Notes: a model not told the origin generated them from the letters alone. 64,000 nt of DNA from Actinomyces dentalis DSM 19115 (GCF_000429225.1 NZ_AUBL01000004.1:1-64000), one strand, 5' to 3'; numbered from the stretch's first letter, positions 15,641 to 27,293 are shown. Numbers and translations are program-made.

Positions 15641-17320
15641 GTGAGCACCTCCCCGACCCTCGACCCGACCACCGCCCACCGGGCCGCCGCGATCGCCGCG
15701 GCCGAGGCGCCCCTGACCGCCAGCACCGACCGCTACATGAGAGCCGCCGCCGGTGCCCTCGTGCGCGCCGCCCGCGCCGAGCTGCGCGAGGCCGGGGCGC
15801 GGCGCCTGACCGGGGCGCGCGTGCTGCTCCTGGTCGGCGGCGGGGACAACGGCGGCGACGCCCTGCTCGCCGGCGCCCTCCTGGCCGAGCGCGGCGCCCG
15901 CGTGAGCGCCGCCGCGGCCACCGACCATCCCCGCGCCGCCTGCGCCGCGGCCGCCCGCGCCGCCGGCGTGACCCTCGCCGGGGCCGGGGACGCCGACGCC
16001 GAGAGCGCCGGCGCCGCCGTCGCGCGCTTCCTGGCCGAGACCGCGGGCGACGGCGCCGGCGGCGCGGCCCTGGTCATCGACGGCCTGACCGGCATCGGCG
16101 CCCGCGGCCCCCTGCGCCGCCGCGCCGCCGAGCTCATCGCCCCCCTGCGCGGGGCCGGGCCCCGCGGCGAGCGGCCCTTCCGGGTCCTGGCCGTCGACCT
16201 GCCCAGCGGCACCGGGGTCGACGACGGCACCCTCCCCGGCCCCGTCCTGACCGCCGACCGCTCGGTCACCTTCACCTGCCCCCGGGGCGCCCACCTCCTG
16301 CCCCCGGCCGCCCGCGCCGTCGGACGCCTCGACGTCGTCGACCTCGGCCTGCCCCTGCCGCGGGAGGCCCCGCTGGCCGTGCGCCCCGACGACGCCGCCC
16401 TCGCCCGCCTCCTGCGCGCCCCCGGCGGCGCCGACCACAAGTACACCCGCGGCGTCGTGGGCGCGTGGGCCGGCTCACTCGCCTACCCGGGGGCCGCGGT
16501 CCTGACCTGCTCGGCCGCCGTGCGCGCCGGCGCCGGCATGGTGCGCCTGGTCGCCCCCCGGCGCGTGACGGACCTGGTCCTGGCCCGCCGCCCCGAGGTC
16601 GTGCCCGCCCCCGGGCGCGCCCAGGCCCTCGTCCTGGGCCCGGGCACCGACCCGGCCGACGCCCCCCGGGCGGTCGAGCTGCGCCGGGCCCTGGACGCGG
16701 CCGCGCGCGACTTTCTGCCCGCCGTCATCGACGCCGGCGCCCTGGGCCTGCTGCCCGCCGTCATGGCCGACGGCGCGAGGCCGGGCGCCGTCCACGTCCT
16801 GACCCCGCACGCCGGCGAGGCCGCCGCGCTCCTGACCGCCCTGGGGACCGCGCGCACCCGCGCCGGGGTCGAGGCCGCCCCGGCCGAGGCCGCCCGCACC
16901 CTGGCGGAGGCGACCGGCGCCACCGTCCTGCTCAAGGCCACCCCCACCCTCGTCGTCGGCCCCGGGCCCGCCCCGGCGCTGTCCGTCGACCCGGGGCCCG
17001 GCTGGCTGGCCACCGCCGGGTCCGGCGACGTCCTGGCCGGGATCCTCGGGGCCCTCCTGGCCGCGCGGGGCGCCCGGCGGGAGGGCGGCGGGCCGCCCGC
17101 CGAGCCGGCCCTCACCGCGGACCCGGCGGACCCGGCCGAACCGGCCCTCACCGCGGCGCTCGCCGTGCGCCTGCACGCGCTCGCCGGGGAGCTGGCCGCC
17201 GGCGCGGGGCCGGGGCGCACCGGCCGCCCCCTGGCGGCCCTCGACCTGGCCGGGGCCCTGCCGGCCGCCTGGTCCGCGCTGCACGGGGCGCGCAGCCGCC
17301 ACGACGGCGCGCCGAGGTGA
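15641..17320 (+). CDS. nnr: Bifunctional NAD(P)H-hydrate repair enzyme
   Basis: 559 residues, a fusion of the N-terminal epimerase domain (YjeF-N; GGGDNGGDALLAGALL and DLPSGTGVDDG) with the C-terminal ADP/ATP-dependent NAD(P)H-hydrate dehydratase (YjeF-C; HKYTRGVVG, TPHAGEAAAL, GSGDVLAGILGALLA). It repairs damaged NAD(P)H hydrates. The DPADPAEPALTA stretch near 490 is a low-complexity insertion. The start is a GTG with the hexamer CACCAT (15629-15634) six bases upstream. It is followed 35 bases later by alr, the usual actinobacterial neighbour. Confidence 0.93.
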   Translation: MSTSPTLDPTTAHRAAAIAAAEAPLTASTDRYMRAAAGALVRAARAELREAGARRLTGARVLLLVGGGDNGGDALLAGALLAERGARVSAAAATDHPRAACAAAARAAGVTLAGAGDADAESAGAAVARFLAETAGDGAGGAALVIDGLTGIGARGPLRRRAAELIAPLRGAGPRGERPFRVLAVDLPSGTGVDDGTLPGPVLTADRSVTFTCPRGAHLLPPAARAVGRLDVVDLGLPLPREAPLAVRPDDAALARLLRAPGGADHKYTRGVVGAWAGSLAYPGAAVLTCSAAVRAGAGMVRLVAPRRVTDLVLARRPEVVPAPGRAQALVLGPGTDPADAPRAVELRRALDAAARDFLPAVIDAGALGLLPAVMADGARPGAVHVLTPHAGEAAALLTALGTARTRAGVEAAPAEAARTLAEATGATVLLKATPTLVVGPGPAPALSVDPGPGWLATAGSGDVLAGILGALLAARGARREGGGPPAEPALTADPADPAEPALTAALAVRLHALAGELAAGAGPGRTGRPLAALDLAGALPAAWSALHGARSRHDGAPR

Positions 17321-17343
17321 GCCCGCGGCGCGCGCGGGGGTGG

Positions 17344-17349
17344 GACAAT
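17344..17349 (+). promoter_or_regulatory. -10 box for leaderless alr transcript
   Basis: GACAAT is exactly six bases before the alr GTG. No Shine-Dalgarno is present. It drives alr-tsaE. Confidence 0.5.
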
Positions 17350-17355
17350 ACCGGC

Positions 17356-18699
17356 GTGAGCCACCTCCAGGACCCCCCCGACGCCGCCCCGGCCCGCGGA
17401 CCGGCGACCACCTCGCGCGCCGTCATCGACCTCGACGCCCTCGCCCACAACGCCCACGTGCTGGCGGCGGTGGCCGGGACGCCCTGGATGGCCGTGGTCA
17501 AGGCCGACGCCTACGGCCACGGCCTGCTGCCCGTGGCCACCACCTGCCTGGACGCCGGCGCCACCTGGCTCGGGGTCGCCCAGCTCGATGAGGCCCTCCG
17601 CCTGCGCGCGCTGCTCGACGCCCAGGGCCTCGCCCGCCCCCTGCCCGGAGCCGCGCCCTCCTCGGACGCCCCCAGGATCCTGTGCTGGCTCGCCCCCGTG
17701 CTCGACCCCTCCCGGGCGGCCGCCCCCGGCTCGGCGCTGCGCCGGGCCCTGAGGGCCGACCTCGACCTGTCCGTGTCCACCCCCGACCAGCTCGCCGCCC
17801 TGGCCGGGGCCGCCCGCGCTGAGCGCGCCCCCGCCCGCATCCACCTCAAGGCGGACACGGGCATGTCCCGCGCCGGCGCCGTCGCCGAGGACCTGCCCGC
17901 CCTGGCCGGGGCCGCCCGCGCCGCCCGGGACGCGGGCGACGTCGACGTCGTGGGCCTGTGGTCGCACCTGTCGCGGGCCGACGAGCCCGCCTGCGGCTCC
18001 ACCGAGGAGCACCTGGCCCGCTTCCTGGCGGCCGAGCGCGTCCTGGCCGGGGCGGGCCTGCGCCCCCCGATCCGCCACCTGGCCGCCACCGGCGGCCTGC
18101 TGTGGCACCCCGACACCCGCCTGGACCTCGTGCGCATCGGCATCGGCCTGTACGGGCTGTCGCCCAACCCGGACCTGGCCCCGGCCGCATCCCTCGACCT
18201 GCACCCCGTCATGCGCCTGGAGGCGCCCCTGACCCAGGTCAAGCGCGTGCCCGCCGGGCGGGCCGTGTCCTACGGCGGCACCTGGAGGGCCCCCACCGAC
18301 CGCTGGCTCGCCCTGGTGCCCCTGGGCTACGCCGACGGCATCCCCCGCGCCGCCGCCGACGGCGGGCCGGTGGCCGTGGCGGGGCTGCGCACCACCATCG
18401 TCGGCAGGGTGTGCATGGACCAGGTCGTCATCGACCTGGGGCCCGCCGTCGACGCCGACGGGCGCCCTCTGGCCGCGCCCGCGGCCGCCGGGGACGTGGC
18501 CGTCCTGTGGGGCGACCCGCGGGCCGACGGCGCCGACCCCGCCACCCCCACCGCCGACGAGTGGGCCGGGGCGTGCGCCACCATCAACTACGAGATCGTC
18601 ACCCGGCTGGGCCCCCGCGTGCCCCGCGTCCCCGTGGGGGCGCGCCCCGCCCGCGCCCGCCGGGACGCCCGCACGGCCCCCCGGGGGGAGCGCGCATGA
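17356..18699 (+). CDS. alr: Alanine racemase
   Basis: 447 residues. Alr is a PLP enzyme that supplies D-alanine for peptidoglycan. Lys49 in the AVVKADAYGHG motif binds PLP. The barrel segment IHLKADTGMSRAG and the C-terminal domain with RAVSYGGTW (catalytic Tyr region), PLGYADGIPR and GRVCMDQVVIDLG are all typical. The protein is longer than usual (about 370-390) through Ala/Pro-rich loops and a basic C-terminal tail. The GTG start is fixed by the -10 box at six bases. The stop overlaps the tsaE ATG by four bases. Confidence 0.95.
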   Translation: MSHLQDPPDAAPARGPATTSRAVIDLDALAHNAHVLAAVAGTPWMAVVKADAYGHGLLPVATTCLDAGATWLGVAQLDEALRLRALLDAQGLARPLPGAAPSSDAPRILCWLAPVLDPSRAAAPGSALRRALRADLDLSVSTPDQLAALAGAARAERAPARIHLKADTGMSRAGAVAEDLPALAGAARAARDAGDVDVVGLWSHLSRADEPACGSTEEHLARFLAAERVLAGAGLRPPIRHLAATGGLLWHPDTRLDLVRIGIGLYGLSPNPDLAPAASLDLHPVMRLEAPLTQVKRVPAGRAVSYGGTWRAPTDRWLALVPLGYADGIPRAAADGGPVAVAGLRTTIVGRVCMDQVVIDLGPAVDADGRPLAAPAAAGDVAVLWGDPRADGADPATPTADEWAGACATINYEIVTRLGPRVPRVPVGARPARARRDARTAPRGERA

Positions 18700-19253
18700 G
18701 CCCGGAGTCCGTCTGGCGCGCCGGCCTGGAGGTCGCCGGCCCCGAGGGCACCCGGGCGCTGGGCGCCCGCCTGGCCCGCCTGCTGCGCGCTGGCGACCTC
18801 GTCCTGCTCTCCGGCGCCCTGGGCGCCGGCAAGACGACCCTGGCCCAGGGCATCGGCTCCGCCATGGGCGTGCGCGGCCGGATCTCCTCGCCCACCTTCG
18901 TCATCGCCCGCCTCCACCCGGCTCTGGGGGACGGCCCCGACCTCATCCACGTCGACGCCTACCGCATCTCCTCCCTGGAGGAGGTCGACGCCCTCGACCT
19001 GGAGTCCTCCATGGAGGAGTCGGTCACACTCGTCGAATGGGGCGAGGGCAAGGTCGAGGCCCTGGCCGACGACCGCCTGGAGATCGCCATCGCCCGCCCC
19101 CGCGGCGGCCTCGATGCGGAGCCCGGCGCCGATGCCGGCGGCGCGCGGGCCGTGACCGACCTGACCGGGGCCGACGACGGGCGCCGCACCATCGCCGTGA
19201 CCGCGTTCGGCCCGCGCTGGGCCGGAGCCGACCTGAACGCGCTGCGGGCCTAG
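18696..19253 (+). CDS. tsaE: tRNA t6A biosynthesis ATPase TsaE
   Basis: 185 residues. It is the P-loop ATPase that supports TsaB/TsaD in threonylcarbamoyl-adenosine synthesis at A37 of ANN-decoding tRNAs. SGALGAGKTTLAQGIG is the P-loop, SSPTFVIARLH follows, and the HVDAYRIS and VEWGEG motifs are family marks. The C-terminal 40 residues are a variable Gly/Asp-rich tail. The start overlaps the alr stop (ATGA), so the two are translationally coupled. Confidence 0.95.
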   Translation: MSPESVWRAGLEVAGPEGTRALGARLARLLRAGDLVLLSGALGAGKTTLAQGIGSAMGVRGRISSPTFVIARLHPALGDGPDLIHVDAYRISSLEEVDALDLESSMEESVTLVEWGEGKVEALADDRLEIAIARPRGGLDAEPGADAGGARAVTDLTGADDGRRTIAVTAFGPRWAGADLNALRA

Positions 19254-19263
19254 GCTGGCACCC

Positions 19264-19974
19264 GTGCTCATCGTGTCCATCGACTCCTCCCTGGGAAGCC
19301 GGCTCCTCGTGTGCGAGGCGGCCGGTCCCGCCGCCGACGCCCCGGTCCGCCTGGAGGTGCTGGCCGACGCCGAGCAGGCCGACTCCCGCCGCCACGCCGA
19401 GTCCCTGGGGCCCATGCTCGCCGGGGCGCTGGCGGACCCGGCCGTCGCCGATCGCGCCCTCGACGCCGTCGTCGTCGCCACCGGCCCCGCGCCCTTCACC
19501 GGCCTGCGCGCCGGCCTGGTCACCGCCCGCGTCATCGGGCGCGCCCGCGCCGTTCCCGTCCACGGCGTGCCCAGCCCGGACGCGCTGGCCCGCGCCGCCC
19601 TCGACGAGCTCGCCGGCGGCGCCGACGCGGGCGACGCCGTCGTGCTCGTGGCGACCGACGCGCGCCGCAAGGAGGTCTACGCGGCCCGTTACCGGGCCCG
19701 GGGGGCCGACGACGTCGAGCGCCTGGGCGACCTCGTCGTGGGCCCGCCCGAGCGGGCCGCGGACCTGGGCGGGGCCGATGCGGTCGCCGGCTCGGGCGCC
19801 GTGCTCCACCCGCGGATCGCGGGCGGGCGCCCCGTGCTCGCCGCCGGTTCGGGCGACGCCCGCGCCCAGGTCCGCATCGCCCTGGCCCGCCTGGCCGCGG
19901 GGGAGGCGCTGGGGACCGAGCCCCTCTACCTGCGCCACGCCGACGTGCAGATGCCGGCCGGCGGGCGCCGGTGA
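19264..19974 (+). CDS. tsaB: tRNA t6A biosynthesis protein TsaB
   Basis: 236 residues. TsaB is the inactive ASKHA-fold partner that scaffolds TsaD. The N-terminal LIVSIDSSLGSRLL, SRRHAESLGPML and TGPAPFTGLRAGLVTAR are the conserved blocks. A GTG start with TAGGCT (19251-19256) seven bases upstream suggests a separate leaderless transcript even though the gene follows tsaE by only ten bases. The stop overlaps rimI. Confidence 0.93.
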   Translation: MLIVSIDSSLGSRLLVCEAAGPAADAPVRLEVLADAEQADSRRHAESLGPMLAGALADPAVADRALDAVVVATGPAPFTGLRAGLVTARVIGRARAVPVHGVPSPDALARAALDELAGGADAGDAVVLVATDARRKEVYAARYRARGADDVERLGDLVVGPPERAADLGGADAVAGSGAVLHPRIAGGRPVLAAGSGDARAQVRIALARLAAGEALGTEPLYLRHADVQMPAGGRR

Positions 19975-20543
19975 TCCCCGCGCCGCCCTCCCGCCCACTG
20001 CCCCCGGGGGCCCGGCTGCGCCCCCTGCGGGCGGCGGACCTGGAGGAGGTCGCCCGCCTGGAGGCCGGGCTCTTCGGCGGCGAGGCCTGGAGTGGGGACC
20101 TGCTGGCCCGCGAGCTGGCCCGCTCCGGGGGCGCCGGCGCGGACCGCCGCTACGTCGTCGTCGAGGAGGGGCCCGACGGCGGCGGGGGGATCCTCGGCTA
20201 CGCGGGGGTGTGGCTGGGCGACGGGCGCGGCGACGCCGACCTGCTCACCATTGCGACCGCGCCGCGGGCGCGGCGCCGGGGCCTGGCCGCCGCCATGCTG
20301 CGCGAGCTGATCGGCCTGGCCCGCGCGGCCGGCTGCCGCGCCGTCCTGCTGGAGGTGCGGGTCTCCAACGACGCCGCCCGGGCCCTGTACGCCCGCCACG
20401 GCTTCACGACGGCGGGCCGGCGCCGGCGCTACTACACCGCCCCCGTGGAGGACGCCCTGGTCATGCGCCTGCCCCTGGACGGGGGGTCGTCGGAAGAGGG
20501 GAGAGGCCCGTCTCATTTGTCTGACGGGGGTATCACGAAATGA
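19971..20543 (+). CDS. rimI: RimI-type N-acetyltransferase
   Basis: 190 residues with one GNAT domain: LRPLRAADLEEVARLE at the start, the acetyl-CoA loop (RARRRGLAAAMLREL) and LEVRVSNDAARALYARHGF near the end. RimI acetylates the N-terminus of ribosomal protein S18, and other targets are possible. The GTG overlaps the tsaB TGA by four bases. The tsaB-rimI-tsaD linkage is standard, but here sdhCAB separates rimI from tsaD. The last 20 residues (GGSSEEGRGPSHLSDGG) are a nonconserved tail. Confidence 0.88.
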   Translation: MIPAPPSRPLPPGARLRPLRAADLEEVARLEAGLFGGEAWSGDLLARELARSGGAGADRRYVVVEEGPDGGGGILGYAGVWLGDGRGDADLLTIATAPRARRRGLAAAMLRELIGLARAAGCRAVLLEVRVSNDAARALYARHGFTTAGRRRRYYTAPVEDALVMRLPLDGGSSEEGRGPSHLSDGGITK

Positions 20544-20685
20544 GTGGTCCGCGCCCTGCGCGCCGGGTCCCCCCGGGCGCGCGCACCGCTGCGCGCCGCC
20601 TGCGAGAACCCTGGGAATTCGGCGCAATCACCGGGCCCGGCCGATCGTCCCGGGGGGCGGGCGCGAACCGGGACCGGCGGCGGGA

Positions 20686-20691
20686 TACCCT
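20686..20691 (+). promoter_or_regulatory. -10 box for leaderless sdhCAB transcript
   Basis: TACCCT ends six bases before the sdhC GTG, with a T-run between. No Shine-Dalgarno is visible. Confidence 0.5.
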
Positions 20692-20697
20692 TTTTCC

Positions 20698-21507
20698 GTG
20701 GCCTCATCGACTGTTTCCCCTAAGAAGCGGACCGCGTTCTCGACGACCGTCTTCATGAAGCGCCTCATGGCGTGGTCCGGCATCGTGTTCATCCTGTTCG
20801 TCCTGTTCCACGCCTACGGCAACACCCACTACTTCCAGGGCGAGATCGCCTACGACCACTACGCCGTCTTCCTGCGCGCCCTCCTCGTGCCGATCCTGCC
20901 CTACAGCGGCTTCCTGTGGATCCTGCGGGCGGTGCTCGTCGTCCTGCTGCTGGCGCACGCCGGCAGCGCCTTCTACCTGTGGATGCGCAACCGCCGGGCG
21001 CGCGGCACGGACAGGTACGCGGTCAAGAGGCCCGGCGCGGACTACTTCGCCTCCCGCTACGCCATGCGCACCATGCGCTGGGGCGGCGTCATCCTCCTGC
21101 TGTTCGTCGTCTGGCACATCCTCCAGTTCACCACCCTGACGCTGACGCCCGGCGGCCACTACGAGCACGGGCGCGCGTACATGAACATGTGGTACGGCTT
21201 CCAGCTGTGGTGGGTCTACCTCATCTACCTCGTCGCCCTGGCCGCCCTGTGCCTGCACGTGTGGCACGGCGTGTGGTCGGCGCTGCAGACCCTGGGCGCC
21301 ACCCGCGGCGACACCGTCCCCTTCATCCGGCTCATCGCCTTCGTCGTCGCCTTCGGCCTGTTCGCCTGCTTCATGGCGGTGCCCACGGCCATCCTCTTCG
21401 GCTGGGTGGACCCGCCCATGTCCGCCGCCGACTACTACCCCCAGTTCTGCGACGCGATCGGCTCGTCCGCCGAGCAGTTCGCCCAGTGCGCCGCGCTGAC
21501 CCACTGA
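20698..21507 (+). CDS. sdhC: Succinate dehydrogenase/fumarate reductase cytochrome b subunit
   Basis: 269 residues with five predicted membrane helices. It is the single-subunit diheme anchor of type B succinate:menaquinone oxidoreductases found in actinobacteria and Bacillus. Conserved His residues suited to heme ligation occur in the helices (FHAYGNTHY, LLAHAGSAFYLW, VVWHILQF, LCLHVWHGVW). It anchors SdhAB to the membrane and passes electrons to or from menaquinone. First gene of the sdhCAB operon. Confidence 0.93.
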   Translation: MASSTVSPKKRTAFSTTVFMKRLMAWSGIVFILFVLFHAYGNTHYFQGEIAYDHYAVFLRALLVPILPYSGFLWILRAVLVVLLLAHAGSAFYLWMRNRRARGTDRYAVKRPGADYFASRYAMRTMRWGGVILLLFVVWHILQFTTLTLTPGGHYEHGRAYMNMWYGFQLWWVYLIYLVALAALCLHVWHGVWSALQTLGATRGDTVPFIRLIAFVVAFGLFACFMAVPTAILFGWVDPPMSAADYYPQFCDAIGSSAEQFAQCAALTH

Positions 21508-21521
21508 CCGAGAGCGAGTGA

Positions 21522-23530
<2,009 letters not shown>

Positions 23531-23534
<4 letters not shown>

Positions 23535-24304
23535 ACATCAAGCTCAAGATCTGGCGCCAGAAGAACCGGGACTCCAAGGGGTACTTCGAGACGTACTCGA
23601 TGTCCGACATCGAGGAGCACATGAGCTTCCTCGAGGTCCTCGACCTGCTCAACGAGCAGCTCTTCGCCCAGGGCAAGGAGCCCGTCGCCTTCGACTCCGA
23701 CTGCCGCGAGGGCATCTGCGGCCAGTGCGGCGTGGTCATCAACGGCCAGGCCCACGGGCCCATCCGCTCCACCACCTGCCAGCTGCACATGCGCCACCTG
23801 GCCGAGGACCCCTCCTTCGCGGACGGCGACACCATCACCATCGAGCCCTGGCGCTCCACCGGCTTCCCGGTCCTCAAGGACCTCATCGTGGACCGCTCCG
23901 CCCTGGACCGCATCGTCCAGGCCGGCGGCTACATCTCGGTCAACACCGGGGCGGCCCCCGAGGCCCACTCGGTGCCCGTGCAGAAGGAGAAGGCGGACGC
24001 CGCCTTCGAGGCCGCCGCCTGCATCGGCTGCGGCGCCTGCGTGGCCGCCTGCCCCAACGCCTCGGCCATGCTGTTCACGGGGGCGAAGATCTCCCACCTG
24101 GGGCTGCTCCCGCAGGGGCAGCCCGAGCGCCTGGCGCGCGTGGTGGGCATGCTCAGCCAGCACGACGCCGAGGGCTTCGGCGGCTGCACGAACATCGGCG
24201 AGTGCGCGGCCGTGTGCCCCAAGTCGGTGCCCCTGGAGGTCATCACCCGCCTCAACCGCGACCTGGGCCACGCCCTGTGGAAGGGGCAGAGGGCGCACGC
24301 CTGA
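23531..24304 (+). CDS. sdhB: Succinate dehydrogenase/fumarate reductase iron-sulfur subunit
   Basis: 257 residues, GTG-initiated, overlapping the sdhA stop by four bases. The [2Fe-2S] domain has CREGICGQC with a further Cys in STTCQLHM. The C-terminal ferredoxin-like domain has [13 protein letters not shown] and [16 protein letters not shown] for the [4Fe-4S] and [3Fe-4S] clusters. It carries electrons between SdhA flavin and SdhC hemes. The pattern matches type B actinobacterial enzymes. Confidence 0.95.
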
Positions 24305-24343
24305 GCCGGCGGGCGCCTCCCGGGGCGGCGCCGGGTCGAGGGC

Positions 24344-24349
24344 TAGGCT
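24344..24349 (+). promoter_or_regulatory. -10 box that decides the tsaD start
   Basis: TAGGCT lies six bases before the GTG at 24356. It directly abuts the in-frame GTG at 24350, which is too close to be a leaderless start. Confidence 0.55.
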
Positions 24350-24355
24350 GTGCGC

Positions 24356-25402
24356 GTGAGCGAGCCACTGATCCTGGGCATCGAGTCCACCTGCGACGAG
24401 ACCGGCGCGGCGCTGGTGCGCGGACGCGAACTCCTGGGCGACGCCGTGGCCACCTCCATGGACGCCCACGCGCGCTTCGGCGGCATCATCCCCGAGATCG
24501 CCTCCCGCGCCCACCTGGAGTCCCTCGTCCCCGTGCTCGACGCCGCCCTGGAGCGCGCCGGCGTCGGCCTGGAGGACGTCGACGCCGTCGCCGTGAGCGC
24601 GGGCCCCGGCCTCATCGGCTCCCTCACGGTCGGCGTCTCGGCGGCCAAGGCCCTGGCCGTCTGCCTGGGCGCGCCCATCTACGGCGTCAACCACGTCATC
24701 GGGCACCTGGCCGTCGACGAGCTCGTGGACGGGCCGCTGCCCGAGCGCTTCATCGGCCTGGTCGTCTCCGGCGGGCACTCCAGCATCCTGAGCGTCGGCG
24801 ATATCGCCGCCGACGTCGTCGAGCTCGGCGCCACGCTCGACGACGCCGCCGGGGAGGCCTTCGACAAGGTCGGCCGGCTGCTGGGCCTGCCCTACCCCGG
24901 CGGACCGCACGTGGACCGCCTCTCGCAGACCGGCGACCGGGGGGCGATCCGCTTCCCGCGCGGCCTGGCCGCCGGCAAGGACCGCGACCGCCACCGCTAC
25001 GACTTCTCCTTCTCCGGCCTCAAGACGGCGGTCGCCCGCTACGTGGAGTCCCTGGAGGGAGCCGGGCGCCAGGTCCCCCGGGCCGACGTGTGCGCCGCCT
25101 TCTCCGAGGCCGTCAACGACTCGCTGACCGCCAGGGCCGTGCGGGCCTGCCAGGACACCGGCTGCGACACCCTCGTCATCGGCGGCGGCTTCTCCGCCAA
25201 CTCCCGCCTCCGCTGCCTGGCCGCCGAGCGCTGCGACGCGGCCGGCCTGAGGCTCAGGGTGCCGCCGCTGCGCTACTGCACGGACAACGGCGCCCAGATC
25301 GCGGCGCTGGGGGCCGCCGCCGTGCGCGCGGGGCTCGCTCCCAGCCCCCTGGGCTTCGCCCCCGACTCGGGCATGCCTCTGGACCTCGTCGTCGCCCGCT
25401 GA
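24356..25402 (+). CDS. tsaD: tRNA N6-adenosine threonylcarbamoyltransferase TsaD
   Basis: 348 residues. TsaD is the catalytic subunit that transfers threonylcarbamoyl to A37 of t[18 protein letters not shown] begins the ASKHA fold. The metal-binding HxxxH is in [18 protein letters not shown] and [12 protein letters not shown] are present, and the C-terminal [12 protein letters not shown] is conserved. Two in-frame GTGs are possible, and I prefer the second because the -10 box lies six bases before it. It is separated from its usual partners (tsaE, tsaB, rimI) by sdhCAB. Confidence 0.95.
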   Translation: MSEPLILGIESTCDETGAALVRGRELLGDAVATSMDAHARFGGIIPEIASRAHLESLVPVLDAALERAGVGLEDVDAVAVSAGPGLIGSLTVGVSAAKALAVCLGAPIYGVNHVIGHLAVDELVDGPLPERFIGLVVSGGHSSILSVGDIAADVVELGATLDDAAGEAFDKVGRLLGLPYPGGPHVDRLSQTGDRGAIRFPRGLAAGKDRDRHRYDFSFSGLKTAVARYVESLEGAGRQVPRADVCAAFSEAVNDSLTARAVRACQDTGCDTLVIGGGFSANSRLRCLAAERCDAAGLRLRVPPLRYCTDNGAQIAALGAAAVRAGLAPSPLGFAPDSGMPLDLVVAR

Positions 25403-25428
25403 AGGGCCCGCCGGGTGCGGGGCCGGCG

Positions 25429-26028
25429 CTACAGCTGCGGCGGACGGCCCAGGGGATGGAAGGACTGGTCCTGGTCCACGAGGGGGCTCGCCTGCCCCCA
25501 GGGGTCGAAGGCGAGGATCTGCCCGGCGATCCTGCGGACCTCCCGCTCGATGAAGTTCTGGCCGCGCACCCTCATGAGGGTTCCGGGCAGGACGACCTGC
25601 TCGTGATCGAGGCCCACGGCCACCATGCCCATGGTGGCCGAGCCCCTGGGGGCGTACTCGGTGACCGTCTTGACCGTGATCCGCCCGTGGGCCTCCTCCC
25701 AGGGGATGAAGCGGGAGAGCCTCCCGGACCGGCGCAGCTCCAGGCCGCGCGCGTCGACGACGGTGCACGTGCCGATGACCGTGAACCCCCTCACGACGAA
25801 TATCGCGGCGAGGCACAGGAGCGTCACCACGGTGAGGCACAGGGGCATCGCGTTGATGAGTCCCCGCCGGAGGGCGCTGCGGGCCATGGTGATGTTCAGG
25901 ACCAGGAAGACGGAGATCAGGACGCCCGCGACGGCGGTGCAACAGCCGTACCGCCACACGTCCGCCCGGGAGCGCAGCACGAGCCTGCCCGACGGGACGG
26001 GCGCGGGAGCGGGGCGCGCAAGGGTCAT
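25429..26028 (-). CDS. Membrane protein with PH-like domain, function unknown
   Basis: 199 residues from the chosen ATG. Two hydrophobic segments (about residues 25-45 and 58-78) form a hairpin. A cytoplasmic beta-rich domain follows (CTVVDARGLELRRSG, FIPWEEAHGRITVKTVTEY), resembling bacterial PH domains of the YdbS/DUF2581 kind. An upstream in-frame ATG would add 12 residues. The shorter start is preferred because TACGGT (complement of 26035-26040) sits six bases before it. No function is assigned. It converges on tsaD, 26 bases away. Confidence 0.6.
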   Translation of the reverse strand: MTLARPAPAPVPSGRLVLRSRADVWRYGCCTAVAGVLISVFLVLNITMARSALRRGLINAMPLCLTVVTLLCLAAIFVVRGFTVIGTCTVVDARGLELRRSGRLSRFIPWEEAHGRITVKTVTEYAPRGSATMGMVAVGLDHEQVVLPGTLMRVRGQNFIEREVRRIAGQILAFDPWGQASPLVDQDQSFHPLGRPPQL

Positions 26029-26103
26029 GCCGCCACCGTAGGCGGCGCCCGCGGGGGCGTCCATGGGCCCGCCTCCCCAGTGTGGCGCGGGGCGGCCCCG
26101 GGC

Positions 26104-27282
26104 TCAGCGGGACTGGGAGAGGACCTCGGTGGGCAGCAGTGGCCGCCCGGCGCGCAGCTCGGCCTGCATGAGGCGCACGGCCGCCTCGTGGGCGCCCCCG
26201 GCTGCCCCCACCGCCGCCAGCTGGCGCTGGTAGGAGGCGCCGACGTCGAGCGTGGCCTGCACGCCGGCCAGCTCGGCCGAGCACCCCAGATCGCGGGCCA
26301 CCGGCTCGAGGTCGGCGAGCATGCGCGCCACGGTCTCGGCCACGGGCTCCTCGCGGCCGCCGGAGTCCACGATGAGAATGGCCTCCATGCCGTAGCGCGC
26401 CGAGCGCCACTTGTTCTCCGCCACGTACCAGTCGGGCAGGACGTCGAGCTCCTCGCCGCGGTCCAGGCGCCGGGAGAAGTCCTCCACGAGGCACTGGGTG
26501 AGGGCGGCGACGCCGGCCAGCTCGGTGAGGTTGGTCGCCGCGTCGCAGGCGCGCACCTCGATGGTGCCCAGGCGCGGGGAGGGGCGCACGTCCCAGCGCA
26601 CCTCGGTGAAGTCCTCGATGACGCCGGTGTGGACCATGTCCCCCGCATAGGCCTCCAGCTCCTCCCAGGAGTCGAACTGGTGGGGCGCGCCCGCGGTGGG
26701 CAGCTGCTGGAACATCATCGCCCGGTTGTCCGCGTAGCCCGTGTCCGCCCCGGCCCAGAAGGGGGAGGAGGCGCTCAGGCACTGCAGGTGGGCGGTGCGG
26801 GTGAGCAGGGCCCGCAGGATCGGCAGGACCTTGGCGCGGTGCTCCACCCCGACGTGGACGTGGGTGCCGAAGATGAGCATCTGGTGGCCCCACAGCCGGG
26901 TGCGGTCCACCAGCCGGGCGTAGCGCTCGGCGTCGGTCACCTTCTGCACCAGGGGGTCGGCGAAGGGGTGGGTGCCGGCGCCGGCCAGGTCCACCCGCAG
27001 CGGCACGGTCACCGGCAGGAGCCGGTCGTAGGCCAGGGCGATGTCCTCGATGCACTCGGCCACGGCGCGCCGGGCGCCCGAGACGAGCTCGACGGTGTTG
27101 AGCATCATCTCCCCGTGGATATGGGGGTCGTCGCCCACCAGGGTCAGGATCTCCGCCGCGCACTGGCGCAGGTCGAGGCTGTCGCGGTCCACGAGCTGGA
27201 GCTCCCACTCGATGCCGAGCGTCGAGCGCGGCGAGTCGGCGAAGGTCAGGGGGACGCGGTGGGCGGGGGGAGTGAGCGGCAT
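26104..27282 (-). CDS. Carboxylate-amine ligase, GCS2/YbdK family
   Basis: 392 residues of the glutamate-cysteine ligase type 2 fold. LGIEWELQLVDRDSLDL at the N-terminus, GTHVHVGVEH (metal-binding His pair) and EVRACDAATNLTELAG are the family motifs. Members include weak glutamate-cysteine ligases and EgtA-like enzymes, as well as many of unknown substrate. There is no glutathione or ergothioneine gene nearby to decide. AAGAGGA precedes the ATG. It lies downstream of, and in the same direction as, the THUMP-like methyltransferase gene, so the two may be co-transcribed. Confidence 0.85.
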   Translation of the reverse strand: MPLTPPAHRVPLTFADSPRSTLGIEWELQLVDRDSLDLRQCAAEILTLVGDDPHIHGEMMLNTVELVSGARRAVAECIEDIALAYDRLLPVTVPLRVDLAGAGTHPFADPLVQKVTDAERYARLVDRTRLWGHQMLIFGTHVHVGVEHRAKVLPILRALLTRTAHLQCLSASSPFWAGADTGYADNRAMMFQQLPTAGAPHQFDSWEELEAYAGDMVHTGVIEDFTEVRWDVRPSPRLGTIEVRACDAATNLTELAGVAALTQCLVEDFSRRLDRGEELDVLPDWYVAENKWRSARYGMEAILIVDSGGREEPVAETVARMLADLEPVARDLGCSAELAGVQATLDVGASYQRQLAAVGAAGGAHEAAVRLMQAELRAGRPLLPTEVLSQSR

Positions 27283-27293
27283 GGGGATTCCTC

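Noticed and set aside
24350-24355. Earlier GTG start for tsaD
   Set aside because: It would leave no gap after the -10 hexamer. The GTG at 24356 has the standard six-base distance.
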